A DNA stretch of 64,000 nt from Tistrella mobilis (GCF_041468085.1 NZ_CP121017.1:2025501-2089500); one strand, 5' to 3'. Positions 17,311-25,270 are shown, counted from the first letter of the stretch. The notes: generated from the sequence alone by a model not told the origin. Numbers and translations are program-made.

Positions 17311-18529
17311 TCAGGATCCGACGGCACGGGCAGCAGGCGAGGGGGCTCCGCGCGGCCCCCTCGCCGGGCTGACCGTGCTCGATCTGTCGCGGGTGCGTTC
17401 GGGCCCGGCGGCGACGCGCCTGCTCGCCGACTGGGGGGCCCGGGTGATCCGCATAGAGCCGCCCGAAACCGCGTCGGGCGGCGACGGCATGATGGGGCGC
17501 GAGGGCAGCGATTTCGCCAACCTGAACCGCGGCAAGGCCAGCATGACGCTGGATCTGAAGGCGCCGGAGGGGCGGGACCTGTTCCGCTGCATGGTCGCGC
17601 GTGCCGATGTGGTGATCGAGAATTTCCGCCCCGATGTGAAGCAGCGCCTGGGCATTGCCTGGGAGGATCTGAAGCCGATCAACCCGGCCCTGGTGATGGC
17701 CTCGATCTCGGGCTTCGGCCAGGACGGGCCCTATGCCGGACGGCCCGGCTTCGACCAGATCGCCCAGGGCATGGGCGGGCTGATGTCGGTGACCGGATTG
17801 CCGGGGCAGGGGCCCGTGCGGGCAGGCATCCCGGTGGCCGATCTCACGGCGGGGATGTTCTGTGCGCTGGGCATCCTGGCGGCCCTGCTGCATGCGCGGG
17901 CGACCGGCGAGGGCCAGTGGCTGCACACGTCGCTGCTGGAAGCCCAGGTCTTCATGATGGATTTCCAGGCGGCCCGTACCCTGGTCGAGGGTGAGGTACC
18001 GGCCCAGGCCGGCAACAACCACCCGACCTCGATCCCGACCGGCGTGTTCCCGACCGCCGACCGGCCGATCAATCTGGCGGTGGCGGGCGAGGTGATCTGG
18101 CAGCGCTTCTGCAGGGTTGCGGCGCTGGACCATCTGGTGGCCGACCCCGATTTCGCCGATCGCGACGCGCGGCTGGCCAATCGCGACCGGTTGAACGCGC
18201 TCATTGCCGAACGGCTGACGTCCCGGACCGCGGAAGACTGGACGCGGATGTTCAACGAGGCCGGCGTGCCGGCCGGGCCGATCAACGACATGGCCCAGGT
18301 CTTCGCCGACGAACAGGTCCGCCATCTGAAACTTGCCGCACCCGTCGACCTTCCGGGCCATGCGGCGGGCACGACCGCACTGCTGCGCCTGCCGGTCACG
18401 CTGACCGCCACGCCGGGGGGCATTGCCGGGCCGCCGCCGGCACTCGGGGCCGATACCGGGCGGGTGCTGGCCGATCTGGGTCTGACGGCGGATGCGATCG
18501 ACGGCTTGCGGGACCGGGGCGTCATCTGA
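17294..18529 (+). CDS. CaiB/BaiF-family (class III) CoA-transferase
   Basis: This 411-residue enzyme of the formyl-CoA transferase fold has an N-terminal block GLTVLDLSRVRSGPAATRLLADWGARVIRIEPP. The catalytic Asp is at about residue 183 in VADLTAGMFCALGILAALLHA. Class III enzymes move CoA between carboxylic acids through an aspartyl-CoA anhydride. Being translationally overlapped with dctP and followed by a crotonase-fold gene, it probably activates the imported acid or a pathway intermediate. MatB on the other side offers an ATP-dependent route for a related acid, so the locus has two ways to make acyl-CoA. Confidence 0.88.
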   Translation: MPEFPDQDPTARAAGEGAPRGPLAGLTVLDLSRVRSGPAATRLLADWGARVIRIEPPETASGGDGMMGREGSDFANLNRGKASMTLDLKAPEGRDLFRCMVARADVVIENFRPDVKQRLGIAWEDLKPINPALVMASISGFGQDGPYAGRPGFDQIAQGMGGLMSVTGLPGQGPVRAGIPVADLTAGMFCALGILAALLHARATGEGQWLHTSLLEAQVFMMDFQAARTLVEGEVPAQAGNNHPTSIPTGVFPTADRPINLAVAGEVIWQRFCRVAALDHLVADPDFADRDARLANRDRLNALIAERLTSRTAEDWTRMFNEAGVPAGPINDMAQVFADEQVRHLKLAAPVDLPGHAAGTTALLRLPVTLTATPGGIAGPPPALGADTGRVLADLGLTADAIDGLRDRGVI

Positions 18530-18541
18530 TCTGATCTGATC
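18526..18541 (+). repeat. Three tandem CTGAT units at the CoA-transferase stop
   Basis: CTGAT is repeated three times, followed by a C, starting in the final Ile codon and including the TGA stop. Loss or gain of one 5-base unit would leave the protein unchanged, since the first unit carries the stop. It only alters spacing to the next gene (start 18579). Confidence 0.7.
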
Positions 18542-18578
18542 GGTCCGTCACTGTCCTCGATCGAGGGGAAACACGCAT

Positions 18579-19373
18579 ATGTCCATGCCCGAAGCCGGGC
18601 GCATCCGCGTCGACACCCAGGGCGCGGTCGCCACCCTGGTCATCGACAATCCCGACCGGCGCAACGCCATCGGCCTGCATATGTGGCATGCCATGGCGCA
18701 GGCGCTGGATGAGCTTTCGGCCGATGGCGGTATCCGCGCCCTGGTGATCCGGGGCGAGGGCAGCCGCGCCTTTGCCTCCGGCGCCGATATTTCGCGCTTC
18801 GACCAGGAACGGTCCGACCCGGCGGGCGTTCAGGCCTATGCCGATGCCACCCGGTCGGTGCTGCACCGCATCGCCCGCAGCCGGCTGCCGGTGATCGCGA
18901 TGATCCACGGCGCCTGCGTCGGCGGCGGGCTCAACCTTGCGCTCGCCTGCGACATCCGGATCTGTGACGACCACGCGGTGTTTGCGATTCCGGCGGCGAA
19001 GCTGGGTGTCGGTTATGGCCGCGAGGCGCTCGCCCGGCTTGCGGCCGCGGTCGGTCCGGCCCGGGCCCGCGAGATGGTGGTCTCGGCCCGCCGGCTGGAT
19101 GCAGGCCAGGCGCTGGCCTGGGGGCTGGTGTCGGATGTCGTGCCGCATGTCGCGCTGGCCGATGTCGTCACCGAGCGGGCCCAGATGCTGGCCGGGCTGG
19201 CGCCGCTGACGATCATGGCGGCGAAGCTGTCGGTCGAACATGTGCTGCTGGGCGATCCGGCCATGGCCGAGGCGGCCGATCTGGCGGTCGATGCCTGTTT
19301 CGCCAGCGGCGATTATGTCGAGGGAAGACGGGCGTTCGGAGAGAAGCGGGCGCCGGTTTTCGACGGCCGTTGA
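18579..19373 (+). CDS. Second crotonase-fold acyl-CoA enzyme without hydratase glutamates
   Basis: This 264-residue paralogue of the protein encoded at 12599-13414 contains AFASGADISRF and HGACVGGGLNLALACDI. Asn119 and Ala139 replace the two hydratase glutamates, while Tyr146 in LGVGY matches the tyrosine of methylmalonyl-CoA decarboxylase. The C-terminus ends with SGDYVEGRRAFGEKRAPVF, typical of the superfamily. It is the fifth gene of the rightward TRAP operon, 49 bases after the CoA-transferase gene. A decarboxylase or other enolate-stabilising reaction on a branched or malonyl-type CoA is inferred; hydration of an enoyl-CoA is unlikely with these residues. Confidence 0.85.
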   Translation: MSMPEAGRIRVDTQGAVATLVIDNPDRRNAIGLHMWHAMAQALDELSADGGIRALVIRGEGSRAFASGADISRFDQERSDPAGVQAYADATRSVLHRIARSRLPVIAMIHGACVGGGLNLALACDIRICDDHAVFAIPAAKLGVGYGREALARLAAAVGPARAREMVVSARRLDAGQALAWGLVSDVVPHVALADVVTERAQMLAGLAPLTIMAAKLSVEHVLLGDPAMAEAADLAVDACFASGDYVEGRRAFGEKRAPVFDGR

Positions 19374-19394
19374 GCGGCGGCCGTTCTCCGGTGC

Positions 19395-19439
19395 GGCGAG
19401 GTCGTGGACTGCCGGCTTGACGCCGGAGGCGACCTCGCC
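19395..19439 (+). terminator. Two-tier hairpin after the TRAP/CoA-transferase operon
   Basis: Outer arms GGCGAGGTCG (19395-19404) and CGACCTCGCC (19430-19439) are exact complements. Inside them CCGGC (19412-19416) pairs with GCCGG (19422-19426). It lies between the second crotonase gene and the esterase gene. There is no T tract, so it could be a partial terminator, an mRNA-stabilising structure or a leader hairpin of the esterase transcript. Confidence 0.5.
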
Positions 19440-19455
19440 GGATCATCGGCAGGTC

Positions 19456-20454
19456 ATGAGACCAGCCAGGGGAGCGCCGGTGTTCACTTTCGATGGTCTG
19501 CATCCGCAGGCACAGCTGTTCATCGACATGCTGCGCGCAAGCCCGCCACCTCCCTATGACCAGATGGCGCTGGGGGAGGCGCGCGCGCTGTTCCGCGACA
19601 CCATGCTCCGCTTCCGCGGCCCCGCGCAGGGTGGTGTGACGGTGAATGCGATGGTGCTGAAAGGGGCGGATGGCGACCGGCCGGCGCGAATCTATCGACC
19701 GGATGGCTGCGACGGAAGCCCGGCGCCGGCCCTGCTGTTCCTTCACGGCGGCGGCTGGGTGCTGGGCGATCTGGATACTCATGACGACATCTGCCGCAGG
19801 CTGGCGATCGGATCGGCTGCCGTGGTCATCTCGCTGGACTACCGTCTGGCGCCCGAACATCCGTTTCCGGCCGGGTTCGAGGATGCGGTCGCGGCCTTCC
19901 GCGATCTGGCCGAACGCGCGCCCGAACTCGGGCTCGACCCGGCCCGGCTCGCGATCGGTGGCGACAGTGCCGGCGGCAATCTGGCCGCGGCGGCCGCGAT
20001 CGCCCTCCGCGATGCCGGCGATGTGGTGCAGCCGGTGTTCCAGCTGCTGATCTATCCCGCAACCGATCTCGGAACGGGGGAGACGCGGGAGAAGAAGCCG
20101 GGCGAGGGGCTGTTCCTGACCGAGCGGCTGCTGCGCTGGTTCCGCGCCTGCTACATTCCCGACCATGCGGTGTCGCTGGAAGACCCGCGGCTGTCCCCGA
20201 TCCATGCGCCGCACCTGGCGGGCCTGCCGCCCGCCCATGTCCTGACCGCGCGTTTCGACCCGCTCCAGAGCGAGGGAGAGGCCTATGCCGCCGCGCTGAG
20301 GGCGGCCGGTGTCGCCGCCGATCATCACTGCGCCGAAGGCATGTTCCACGGCTTTCTGCACATGACGGCCTGGTTTGCCGATGCCCGCAGCGCCATCGAC
20401 GGTCTGGCCCGGCGGCTGGCGCAGGGGCTGGCCGCTGCGGAGCCCGGGAGATGA
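19456..20454 (+). CDS. Alpha/beta-hydrolase, hormone-sensitive-lipase (esterase IV) family
   Basis: This 332-residue hydrolase has the HSL-family oxyanion motif HGGGW, nucleophile Ser171 in GDSAGG, a C-terminal Asp in TARFDPLQSEG, and a His in GMFHGFLH. Such enzymes cleave short-chain carboxylic esters. The ATG at 19456 gives a protein of normal family length; upstream in-frame sequence overlaps the previous gene and is not conserved-looking. Its gene is 8 bases from the next small gene and 82 bases beyond the crotonase gene, so it may belong to the same transcript. Substrate unknown. Confidence 0.85.
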   Translation: MRPARGAPVFTFDGLHPQAQLFIDMLRASPPPPYDQMALGEARALFRDTMLRFRGPAQGGVTVNAMVLKGADGDRPARIYRPDGCDGSPAPALLFLHGGGWVLGDLDTHDDICRRLAIGSAAVVISLDYRLAPEHPFPAGFEDAVAAFRDLAERAPELGLDPARLAIGGDSAGGNLAAAAAIALRDAGDVVQPVFQLLIYPATDLGTGETREKKPGEGLFLTERLLRWFRACYIPDHAVSLEDPRLSPIHAPHLAGLPPAHVLTARFDPLQSEGEAYAAALRAAGVAADHHCAEGMFHGFLHMTAWFADARSAIDGLARRLAQGLAAAEPGR

Positions 20455-20461
20455 GACGGTG

Positions 20462-20989
20462 ATGCCTGGCCTGCCGCAGGTTCTGCTGGTCAGACCCGAG
20501 GGTGATGCGCTGGCCGCCGCCGCATGGCGCACGGGCCTTTCCTCCGTGACCACCTCCCCGCCGATCGAAGTGACGGCCTCGGATCTGCCGGTGCAGCTGG
20601 CCGACCACCCCGACAGGCTGATCGTGATGCCGCTGCGTCGTCCGCTGACGGCGGCGGAAGACGAGATCCGCGCCCTGCTCAAGCGGCTGCCGGCACGCCG
20701 GCTGCTGGTGGTGGCGGCCGAAGGCGACCGGCCGCCGGCGGTGCTGGCCGCGGGCCTGCTGGCGGCGGGGGCTGCCGGCGTGCTGGATGACCCGGGCACG
20801 CCCGAGGCCCTGTTCGCTGCGGTCGCCCGCAGCCTGTTGCGGATCGCCGATGGCGGCCGGGTGCTGCCCGATCAGCCCGATGCCCAGGGGCCCGGTGCCG
20901 AGCTTGCCGGCCGGATCGCGGCCGAGATTGCGGCCATCGGCTGGCGTCGCCCGCCACTCGACGAGGACGACCCCGAACCGGGTTCCTGA
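20462..20989 (+). CDS. Small protein with receiver-like C-terminal half (degenerate)
   Basis: This 175-residue protein is not assigned to a named family. Residues ~79-133 (RRLLVVAAEGDRPPAVLAAG, then LLAAGAAGVLDDPGTPEALF and VARSLLRIADGGRVLP) read like beta4-alpha4-beta5-alpha5 of a response-regulator receiver. However, the invariant lysine position is an acidic residue (GVLDDPG where receivers have x-L-x-K-x), and no clear phospho-acceptor Asp is seen upstream. There is no DNA-binding domain. It begins 8 bases after the esterase stop, so it is cotranscribed. A pseudo-receiver or protein-interaction role is an inference; the gene itself looks real from codon use and spacing. Confidence 0.6.
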   Translation: MPGLPQVLLVRPEGDALAAAAWRTGLSSVTTSPPIEVTASDLPVQLADHPDRLIVMPLRRPLTAAEDEIRALLKRLPARRLLVVAAEGDRPPAVLAAGLLAAGAAGVLDDPGTPEALFAAVARSLLRIADGGRVLPDQPDAQGPGAELAGRIAAEIAAIGWRRPPLDEDDPEPGS

Positions 20990-21038
20990 GTGCCTTTTCA
21001 GTGAGTACCTCCTCTCCCCCCTCGAAAGGCCGACGATC

Positions 21039-22451
21039 ATGAGCCTGCCCGACGATCTCTGCTTCGCCGACGCATCATCGCTCGTCGAGGCCTATGCCGC
21101 CCGCCGGGTTTCGCCGGTGGAGGTGGCCGAGGCCTGTCTTGCCCGCATCGCCGAGGTTCAGCCGCAGCTGAATCCCTGCGCCTTCATCGATCCCGAGACC
21201 ACCCGTGCCCAGGCGCGGGCATCGGAACTGCGCTGGATCGCGGGCGAGCCGGCCGGCCCGCTCGACGGGGTGCCGGCGACCATCAAGGATCTGCTGCTCT
21301 CGGCCGGCTGGCCGACGCTGCGCGGCAGCCGTGCGGTCGATCCGGGGCAGGACTGGGATGAAGACTCGCCCGCCGTGGCCCGTCTGCGCGAGAGCGGGGC
21401 GGTGTTCACCGCCAAGACCACCACCCCCGAATTCGGCCATAAGGGCGTGACCGACAGCCCGCTGGCCGGCATCACCCGCAACCCCTGGGACAGCGACCGC
21501 ACCCCCGGCGGTTCGTCTGGCGGGGCGGCGGTGGCGGCGGCAACCGGGCTCGGCGTGCTCAATATCGGCACCGACGGCGGCGGGTCGATCCGGATTCCGG
21601 CAAGCTTCACCGGTATCTTCGGCCTGAAGCCCAGCTTCGGCCGGGTGCCTGCCTGGCCGGCCAGCCCCCTGTCCAGCGTTTCCCATGTCGGGCCGATGAC
21701 CCGTACGGTCCGCGACGCGGCACTGATGCTGGCAGTGCTGGCCCGGCCCGACGCGCGCGACTGGTATGCGAAGCCCTTTCCTGTCGAGGACTTCACCGCC
21801 GGGCTTGAGGAGGGCGTAAGCGGGCTCCGCATCGGCTATGCCGCGACGATCAACGACGAGCCGGTGGATGACGACGTGGCTGCGGCGGTCGATGCGGCGG
21901 TCGACGTGTTCCGTGCCGAAGGCGCGGTGATCGAGCCGGTGACCGTCGATCTGCCCGAAACCCGGCGTATCTTCCAGATCATCTGGACGACCGGTGCGGC
22001 GGTGATGGCGTCGGGCATGAGCGATGATCAGCGCCGCCGGCTGGACCAGACCCTGGTGGCGGCGGCGGCCATCGGCCAGGGATTCGATGCCGTGACACTT
22101 GCCCAGGCCCAGTTCCGCCGGGCGGGGCTGGCCCAGCACATGGCCGGGCTGCATCGCCGCTTCGACGTGATCCTGACGCCGACCCTGCCCGATACCGCCT
22201 TCAAAGCCGGGCGGAACCATCCGGGCGACCCGGCGGCGACCACCTGGAACGACTGGACGCCCTTTACCTATCCGTTCAACCTGACCGGTCAGCCGGCGGC
22301 CTCCATCCCCTGCGGTTTCGATCGCGATGGCCTGCCCGTCGGTCTGCAGATCGTGGGGCCCGTGGGCGCGGACGCGCTGGTTCTGCGGGTGGCGCGGGCC
22401 TTCGAGCGGGTGCGGCCCATCCCGTTGCCGCCGCGCATCGCCGAAGACTGA
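21039..22451 (+). CDS. Amidase-signature family amidohydrolase
   Basis: This 470-residue enzyme has the Ser-cisSer-Lys triad of the amidase signature family: Lys83 in TIKDLLLS, Ser159 in GGSSGGAAV, and nucleophile Ser183 in DGGGSIRIPAS. It hydrolyses carboxamides to acids and ammonia; family members include GatA-like, urethane and aryl-amide amidases. It is not GatA by context, since no gatB or gatC is present. The ATG at 21039 follows GAAAGG. Upstream is the receiver-like gene; 157 bases of non-coding DNA follow. Substrate unknown. Confidence 0.88.
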   Translation: MSLPDDLCFADASSLVEAYAARRVSPVEVAEACLARIAEVQPQLNPCAFIDPETTRAQARASELRWIAGEPAGPLDGVPATIKDLLLSAGWPTLRGSRAVDPGQDWDEDSPAVARLRESGAVFTAKTTTPEFGHKGVTDSPLAGITRNPWDSDRTPGGSSGGAAVAAATGLGVLNIGTDGGGSIRIPASFTGIFGLKPSFGRVPAWPASPLSSVSHVGPMTRTVRDAALMLAVLARPDARDWYAKPFPVEDFTAGLEEGVSGLRIGYAATINDEPVDDDVAAAVDAAVDVFRAEGAVIEPVTVDLPETRRIFQIIWTTGAAVMASGMSDDQRRRLDQTLVAAAAIGQGFDAVTLAQAQFRRAGLAQHMAGLHRRFDVILTPTLPDTAFKAGRNHPGDPAATTWNDWTPFTYPFNLTGQPAASIPCGFDRDGLPVGLQIVGPVGADALVLRVARAFERVRPIPLPPRIAED

Positions 22452-22608
22452 GCCGCGCCGTCACTGGCGAGAAAATAAACCATGGGTATAATGACCGACG
22501 GATAGAATTCTCAGAACGAGAAAGTCGCCAGATCAGACTGGTCCGGATGCTCAGACCTGCGGCGGCCCGCCCCCGGTGGCCGGGATGTCGCGCAGACAGG
22601 AGAGGACG
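22452..22608 (+). promoter_or_regulatory. Possible promoter region before the GST gene
   Basis: This AT-rich interval has an exact TATAAT at 22487-22492, but the matching -35 is poor. Downstream, TTCTC/GAGAA arms form a short inverted repeat at 22508-22522. A start of transcription for the GST-DsbA-aldo/keto reductase genes here is plausible but weakly supported. Confidence 0.35.
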
Positions 22609-23547
22609 ATGACGGAGATCATCCTCCATCACTACGACTCGTCGCCTTTTGCCGAGAAGGCCCGGCTGATGCTGGGCTTCAAGGGACTGACCTGGAATTC
22701 GGTGGTGCAGCCGATCTGGGCGCCGAAACCGAAGCTGACCCCGCTGACCGGCGGCTATCGCCGCACGCCGGTGATGCAGATCGGGGCCGATGTCTATGTC
22801 GACACCAACCTGATCGCCGAGGAGCTGGAACGCCGCCACCCGCAGCCGACCCTGTTCCCTGAGAACGGCACCGCCGCCGGCGGCTGGGGTGGCCTGGTCG
22901 CCTTCTCGCTCTGGGCCGAGCGCATGCTGTTCTGGCCGGCCGTCCGTTATGCGATGGCGTTCAATGCCGACAAGCTGCCGCCGGAACTGCTGGATGACCG
23001 CGCCCGGATGAACGGCGCGCCGCGGGCCGATGTGGAGCGGATGAAGGCCGCGGCGCCGATGTTCAAGGAACAGCTGCACAACGCGCTTGCCGTGCTCGAC
23101 GATGCGCTGGGGCAGGGGACGCTCTACCTGTTCGGCGACGAGCCGAGTCTGGCGGATTTCGCCGCCTATCACCCGATCTGGTTCCTTGAGAACAACGGCC
23201 GCAAGGTCGGCGGCGTGATGGCGGAATACCTCAACGCCCAGGCCTGGAACGGCCGGGTGCGCGAGTTCCGCCACGGCACCCGTATCGAGATGGAGCCGGA
23301 TGCCGCACTCGCCGTCGCCCGCGAGGCGACCCCGCTGCCGCCCGAGACGGTGGGCGAGGCCGACGACAACGCCCCCCAGCCGGGCACGCATGTGACCGTC
23401 ACGCCCGAGGATTTCGGCAAGGACCCGGTGGCGGGCGAAGTGACTGCGGTCAGCCGGCGGCGGATCAGCATCCGGCGGGAGGATCCCGAGCTGGGAGAGA
23501 TCGCCGTGCACTTCCCCCGCATCGGCTACGTTGTCCGACCCGCCTGA
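22609..23547 (+). CDS. Glutathione S-transferase family protein with C-terminal extension
   Basis: This 312-residue protein has an N-terminal thioredoxin-like GST domain (ILHHYDSSPFAEKARLMLGFKG, then TPVMQIGADVYVDTNLIAEEL with the cis-Pro and the Asp-Thr/Ser glutathione contact). The helical C-terminal domain includes LAVLDDALGQGTLYLFGDEPSLADF. About 60 further residues (from ~GTHVTVTPEDFGKD) form a small beta-rich tail that ordinary ~220-residue GSTs lack. The ATG at 22609 has AGGAGAGGA upstream. It may conjugate or isomerise an electrophile; the DsbA-like isomerase gene next door fits glutathione-dependent aromatic or xenobiotic metabolism, but this is inference. Confidence 0.82.
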   Translation: MTEIILHHYDSSPFAEKARLMLGFKGLTWNSVVQPIWAPKPKLTPLTGGYRRTPVMQIGADVYVDTNLIAEELERRHPQPTLFPENGTAAGGWGGLVAFSLWAERMLFWPAVRYAMAFNADKLPPELLDDRARMNGAPRADVERMKAAAPMFKEQLHNALAVLDDALGQGTLYLFGDEPSLADFAAYHPIWFLENNGRKVGGVMAEYLNAQAWNGRVREFRHGTRIEMEPDAALAVAREATPLPPETVGEADDNAPQPGTHVTVTPEDFGKDPVAGEVTAVSRRRISIRREDPELGEIAVHFPRIGYVVRPA

Positions 23548-23559
23548 ACGGTATACCGT
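23548..23559. promoter_or_regulatory. 12-bp perfect palindrome after the GST stop
   Basis: ACGGTATACCGT is an exact palindrome starting one base after the GST stop codon and about 90 bases before the next gene. It could be an operator for the downstream gene; no cognate regulator is evident nearby. Confidence 0.4.
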
Positions 23560-23574
23560 AAGCGCCGCCTGCCG

Positions 23575-23608
23575 GATGCCGCCCGCGAGCCCGCTCGCGG
23601 GCGGCATC
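23575..23608. terminator. 16-bp perfect hairpin between GST and DsbA-like genes
   Basis: The arms GATGCCGCCCGCGAGC (23575-23590) and GCTCGCGGGCGGCATC (23593-23608) are exact complements separated by two bases. The stem would be very stable. No T tract follows, so it could be a terminator of the GC-rich type, or an RNA-processing or stabilising stem within a polycistronic message. Confidence 0.6.
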
Positions 23609-23647
23609 GTCGCGACGGCCACCCCCATCCCTTGCCGGAGCCGGTTC

Positions 23648-24256
23648 ATGACACGGATCGTCGACTGCTACCTGCCGCTGATGTCGCCCTGGGCCTATCT
23701 GGGCCATGACCGCTTCGTGGCCATCGCCGATCGTGGCCGCGCCGTCATTCGCTGGCACCCGGTGGATTTTGCGAAGATCTTCGCCGCATCGGGCGGCGTG
23801 CCGGTGAAACAGCGCCCGGTTCAGCGCCAGACCTATCGCATGTACGAGCTGAAGCGCTGGCGCGACCGGCTGGGCGTGCCGCTGGAGCTGGAGCCGCGCT
23901 TCTTCCCCGTCGACGATACCCGGGCGGCGCATCTGGTGCTGCAGGCCATGGCCGAGGGCGCCGATCCCGCCGGGCTGATCGGCGGCGTGCTCGGCGCGGT
24001 CTGGGCCGAGGGGCGGGACATCACGGATACCGAAACGCTGGCCGACCTGCTCCGGCGTGAGGGGCTGGATGCGGGTCTGCTCGACCGCGCCGACGCCGCG
24101 ACCGCGGAACTGGCGCGGAGGCGCGCGGCCCTGACCGAGAACGCGATTGAAGCCGGCGTCTTCGGGGCGCCCACCTACATCTTCGACGGCGAGCCCTTCT
24201 GGGGCCAGGATCGTCTCGATTTCCTGGCCGAGCGACTGGGCGTCACGCTGGATTGA
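23648..24256 (+). CDS. DsbA-fold isomerase, 2-hydroxychromene-2-carboxylate isomerase-like
   Basis: This 202-residue protein of the kappa-class GST/HCCA isomerase group begins RIVDCYLPLMSPWAYLGHDR, where the SPWAYLG segment carries the Ser that replaces the CxxC thiol of DsbA. It ends with the cis-Pro motif GVFGAPTYIFDGEPFWGQDRLDFL typical of HCCA isomerases. The NahD-type reaction is a glutathione-dependent cis-trans isomerisation in naphthalene breakdown, but many paralogues have other substrates and no naphthalene genes are present. GGAG precedes the ATG at 23648. The GST gene upstream suggests shared glutathione chemistry. Confidence 0.85.
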   Translation: MTRIVDCYLPLMSPWAYLGHDRFVAIADRGRAVIRWHPVDFAKIFAASGGVPVKQRPVQRQTYRMYELKRWRDRLGVPLELEPRFFPVDDTRAAHLVLQAMAEGADPAGLIGGVLGAVWAEGRDITDTETLADLLRREGLDAGLLDRADAATAELARRRAALTENAIEAGVFGAPTYIFDGEPFWGQDRLDFLAERLGVTLD

Positions 24257-24282
24257 CGGCGGCCGCCGCCGGACCATCTCTC

Positions 24283-24297
24283 CCCCCGCATCGGGGG
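24283..24297. terminator. Short CG hairpin before the aldo/keto reductase gene
   Basis: CCCCCG-CAT-CGGGGG forms a 6-bp stem with a 3-base loop, 27 bases after the DsbA-like gene. It is weak as a terminator because there is no T tract. Confidence 0.3.
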
Positions 24298-24376
24298 CAA
24301 TCAGAACAAAAGCCCTATCCCTGTGCCGTCCGCGCGCCGACGCGGCGGACCATCCTTCCGCTTCCGGAGATGAGCC

Positions 24377-25210
24377 ATGCCTGACCAGACCATCATCGAC
24401 GTCAAGGGTGCCCGGGTTCCGGCCCTGGGCTTCGGCACCTGGCAGATCACCGGCCGGGCCTGCGTGCGTGCCGTGCGCACCGCGCTCGACCTTGGCTACC
24501 GGCATATCGATACCGCCCAGATCTACGACAACGAGGCCGAAGTCGGCGAGGCGATCGCCGAGTCGGCGATCGACCGCTCGGAAGTCTTCCTGACCACCAA
24601 GGTCTGGTATGAGCGTCTGGCGGCCGGCACGCTTGAAGCGTCGGTGGAGGAGTCGCTCAAGAAGCTTCAGGTCGATCAGGTCGACCTTCTGCTGATCCAC
24701 TGGCCGAACCCGAAGATCGATCTGGCCGAGACCATGCGCGCGCTGGAAGGCGTGAAGGCGGCCGGCCGGGCTAAGCTGATCGGCCTCAGCAACTTCCCGG
24801 TTGCGCTGATGACGCGCGTGGTTGAAGAGCTGGGCGTGGACGTCGCCGCAGATCAGGTGGAATACCACCCCTATCTGAACCAGGACCCGGTGCTGGCCTA
24901 TGCCCGCGCCCATGGCATGATGGTCACCGCCTACAGCCCGCTGGCCCGCGGCAAGGTCGCCGACGACCCGGTGATCCGCGAGATCGCCGAGGCGCACAAC
25001 GCCTCGCCGGCGCAGGTGGTGCTGCGCTGGCTGATCGACCAGCCCATGGTCAGCGCCATCCCCAAGGCCGGCAGCGAAGCCCATATCCGCGCCAATCTGG
25101 CCGCACTCGACATCCGGTTGAGCGATGCCGACCGGGCGAAGATCGATGCGCTGCGCGGCAATGGCCGGATGATCAATCCGTCCTTCGCACCCGAATGGGA
25201 CGCCGCCTGA
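24377..25210 (+). CDS. Aldo/keto reductase, 2,5-diketo-gluconate-reductase-like
   Basis: This 277-residue NADPH-dependent oxidoreductase of the (beta/alpha)8 barrel type has the full catalytic tetrad: Asp45 (YRHIDTAQIY), Tyr50, Lys75 (FLTTKVW) and His108 (LLLIHWPNP). The cofactor region includes SAIPKAGSEAHIRANL (arginine and serine contacts to the 2'-phosphate). Length and motifs match DkgA/DkgB-type reductases, which reduce methylglyoxal, diketogluconate and other carbonyls. It is the last rightward gene of this enzyme cluster, and the nitroreductase gene converges on it. The physiological carbonyl is not determined. Confidence 0.9.
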   Translation: MPDQTIIDVKGARVPALGFGTWQITGRACVRAVRTALDLGYRHIDTAQIYDNEAEVGEAIAESAIDRSEVFLTTKVWYERLAAGTLEASVEESLKKLQVDQVDLLLIHWPNPKIDLAETMRALEGVKAAGRAKLIGLSNFPVALMTRVVEELGVDVAADQVEYHPYLNQDPVLAYARAHGMMVTAYSPLARGKVADDPVIREIAEAHNASPAQVVLRWLIDQPMVSAIPKAGSEAHIRANLAALDIRLSDADRAKIDALRGNGRMINPSFAPEWDAA

Positions 25211-25270
25211 TCAGGCACGGCTCCGGCGCGGAAGGCGGCGACCCCGCCCCCGTGCCGGTGCCGCCTCGTT

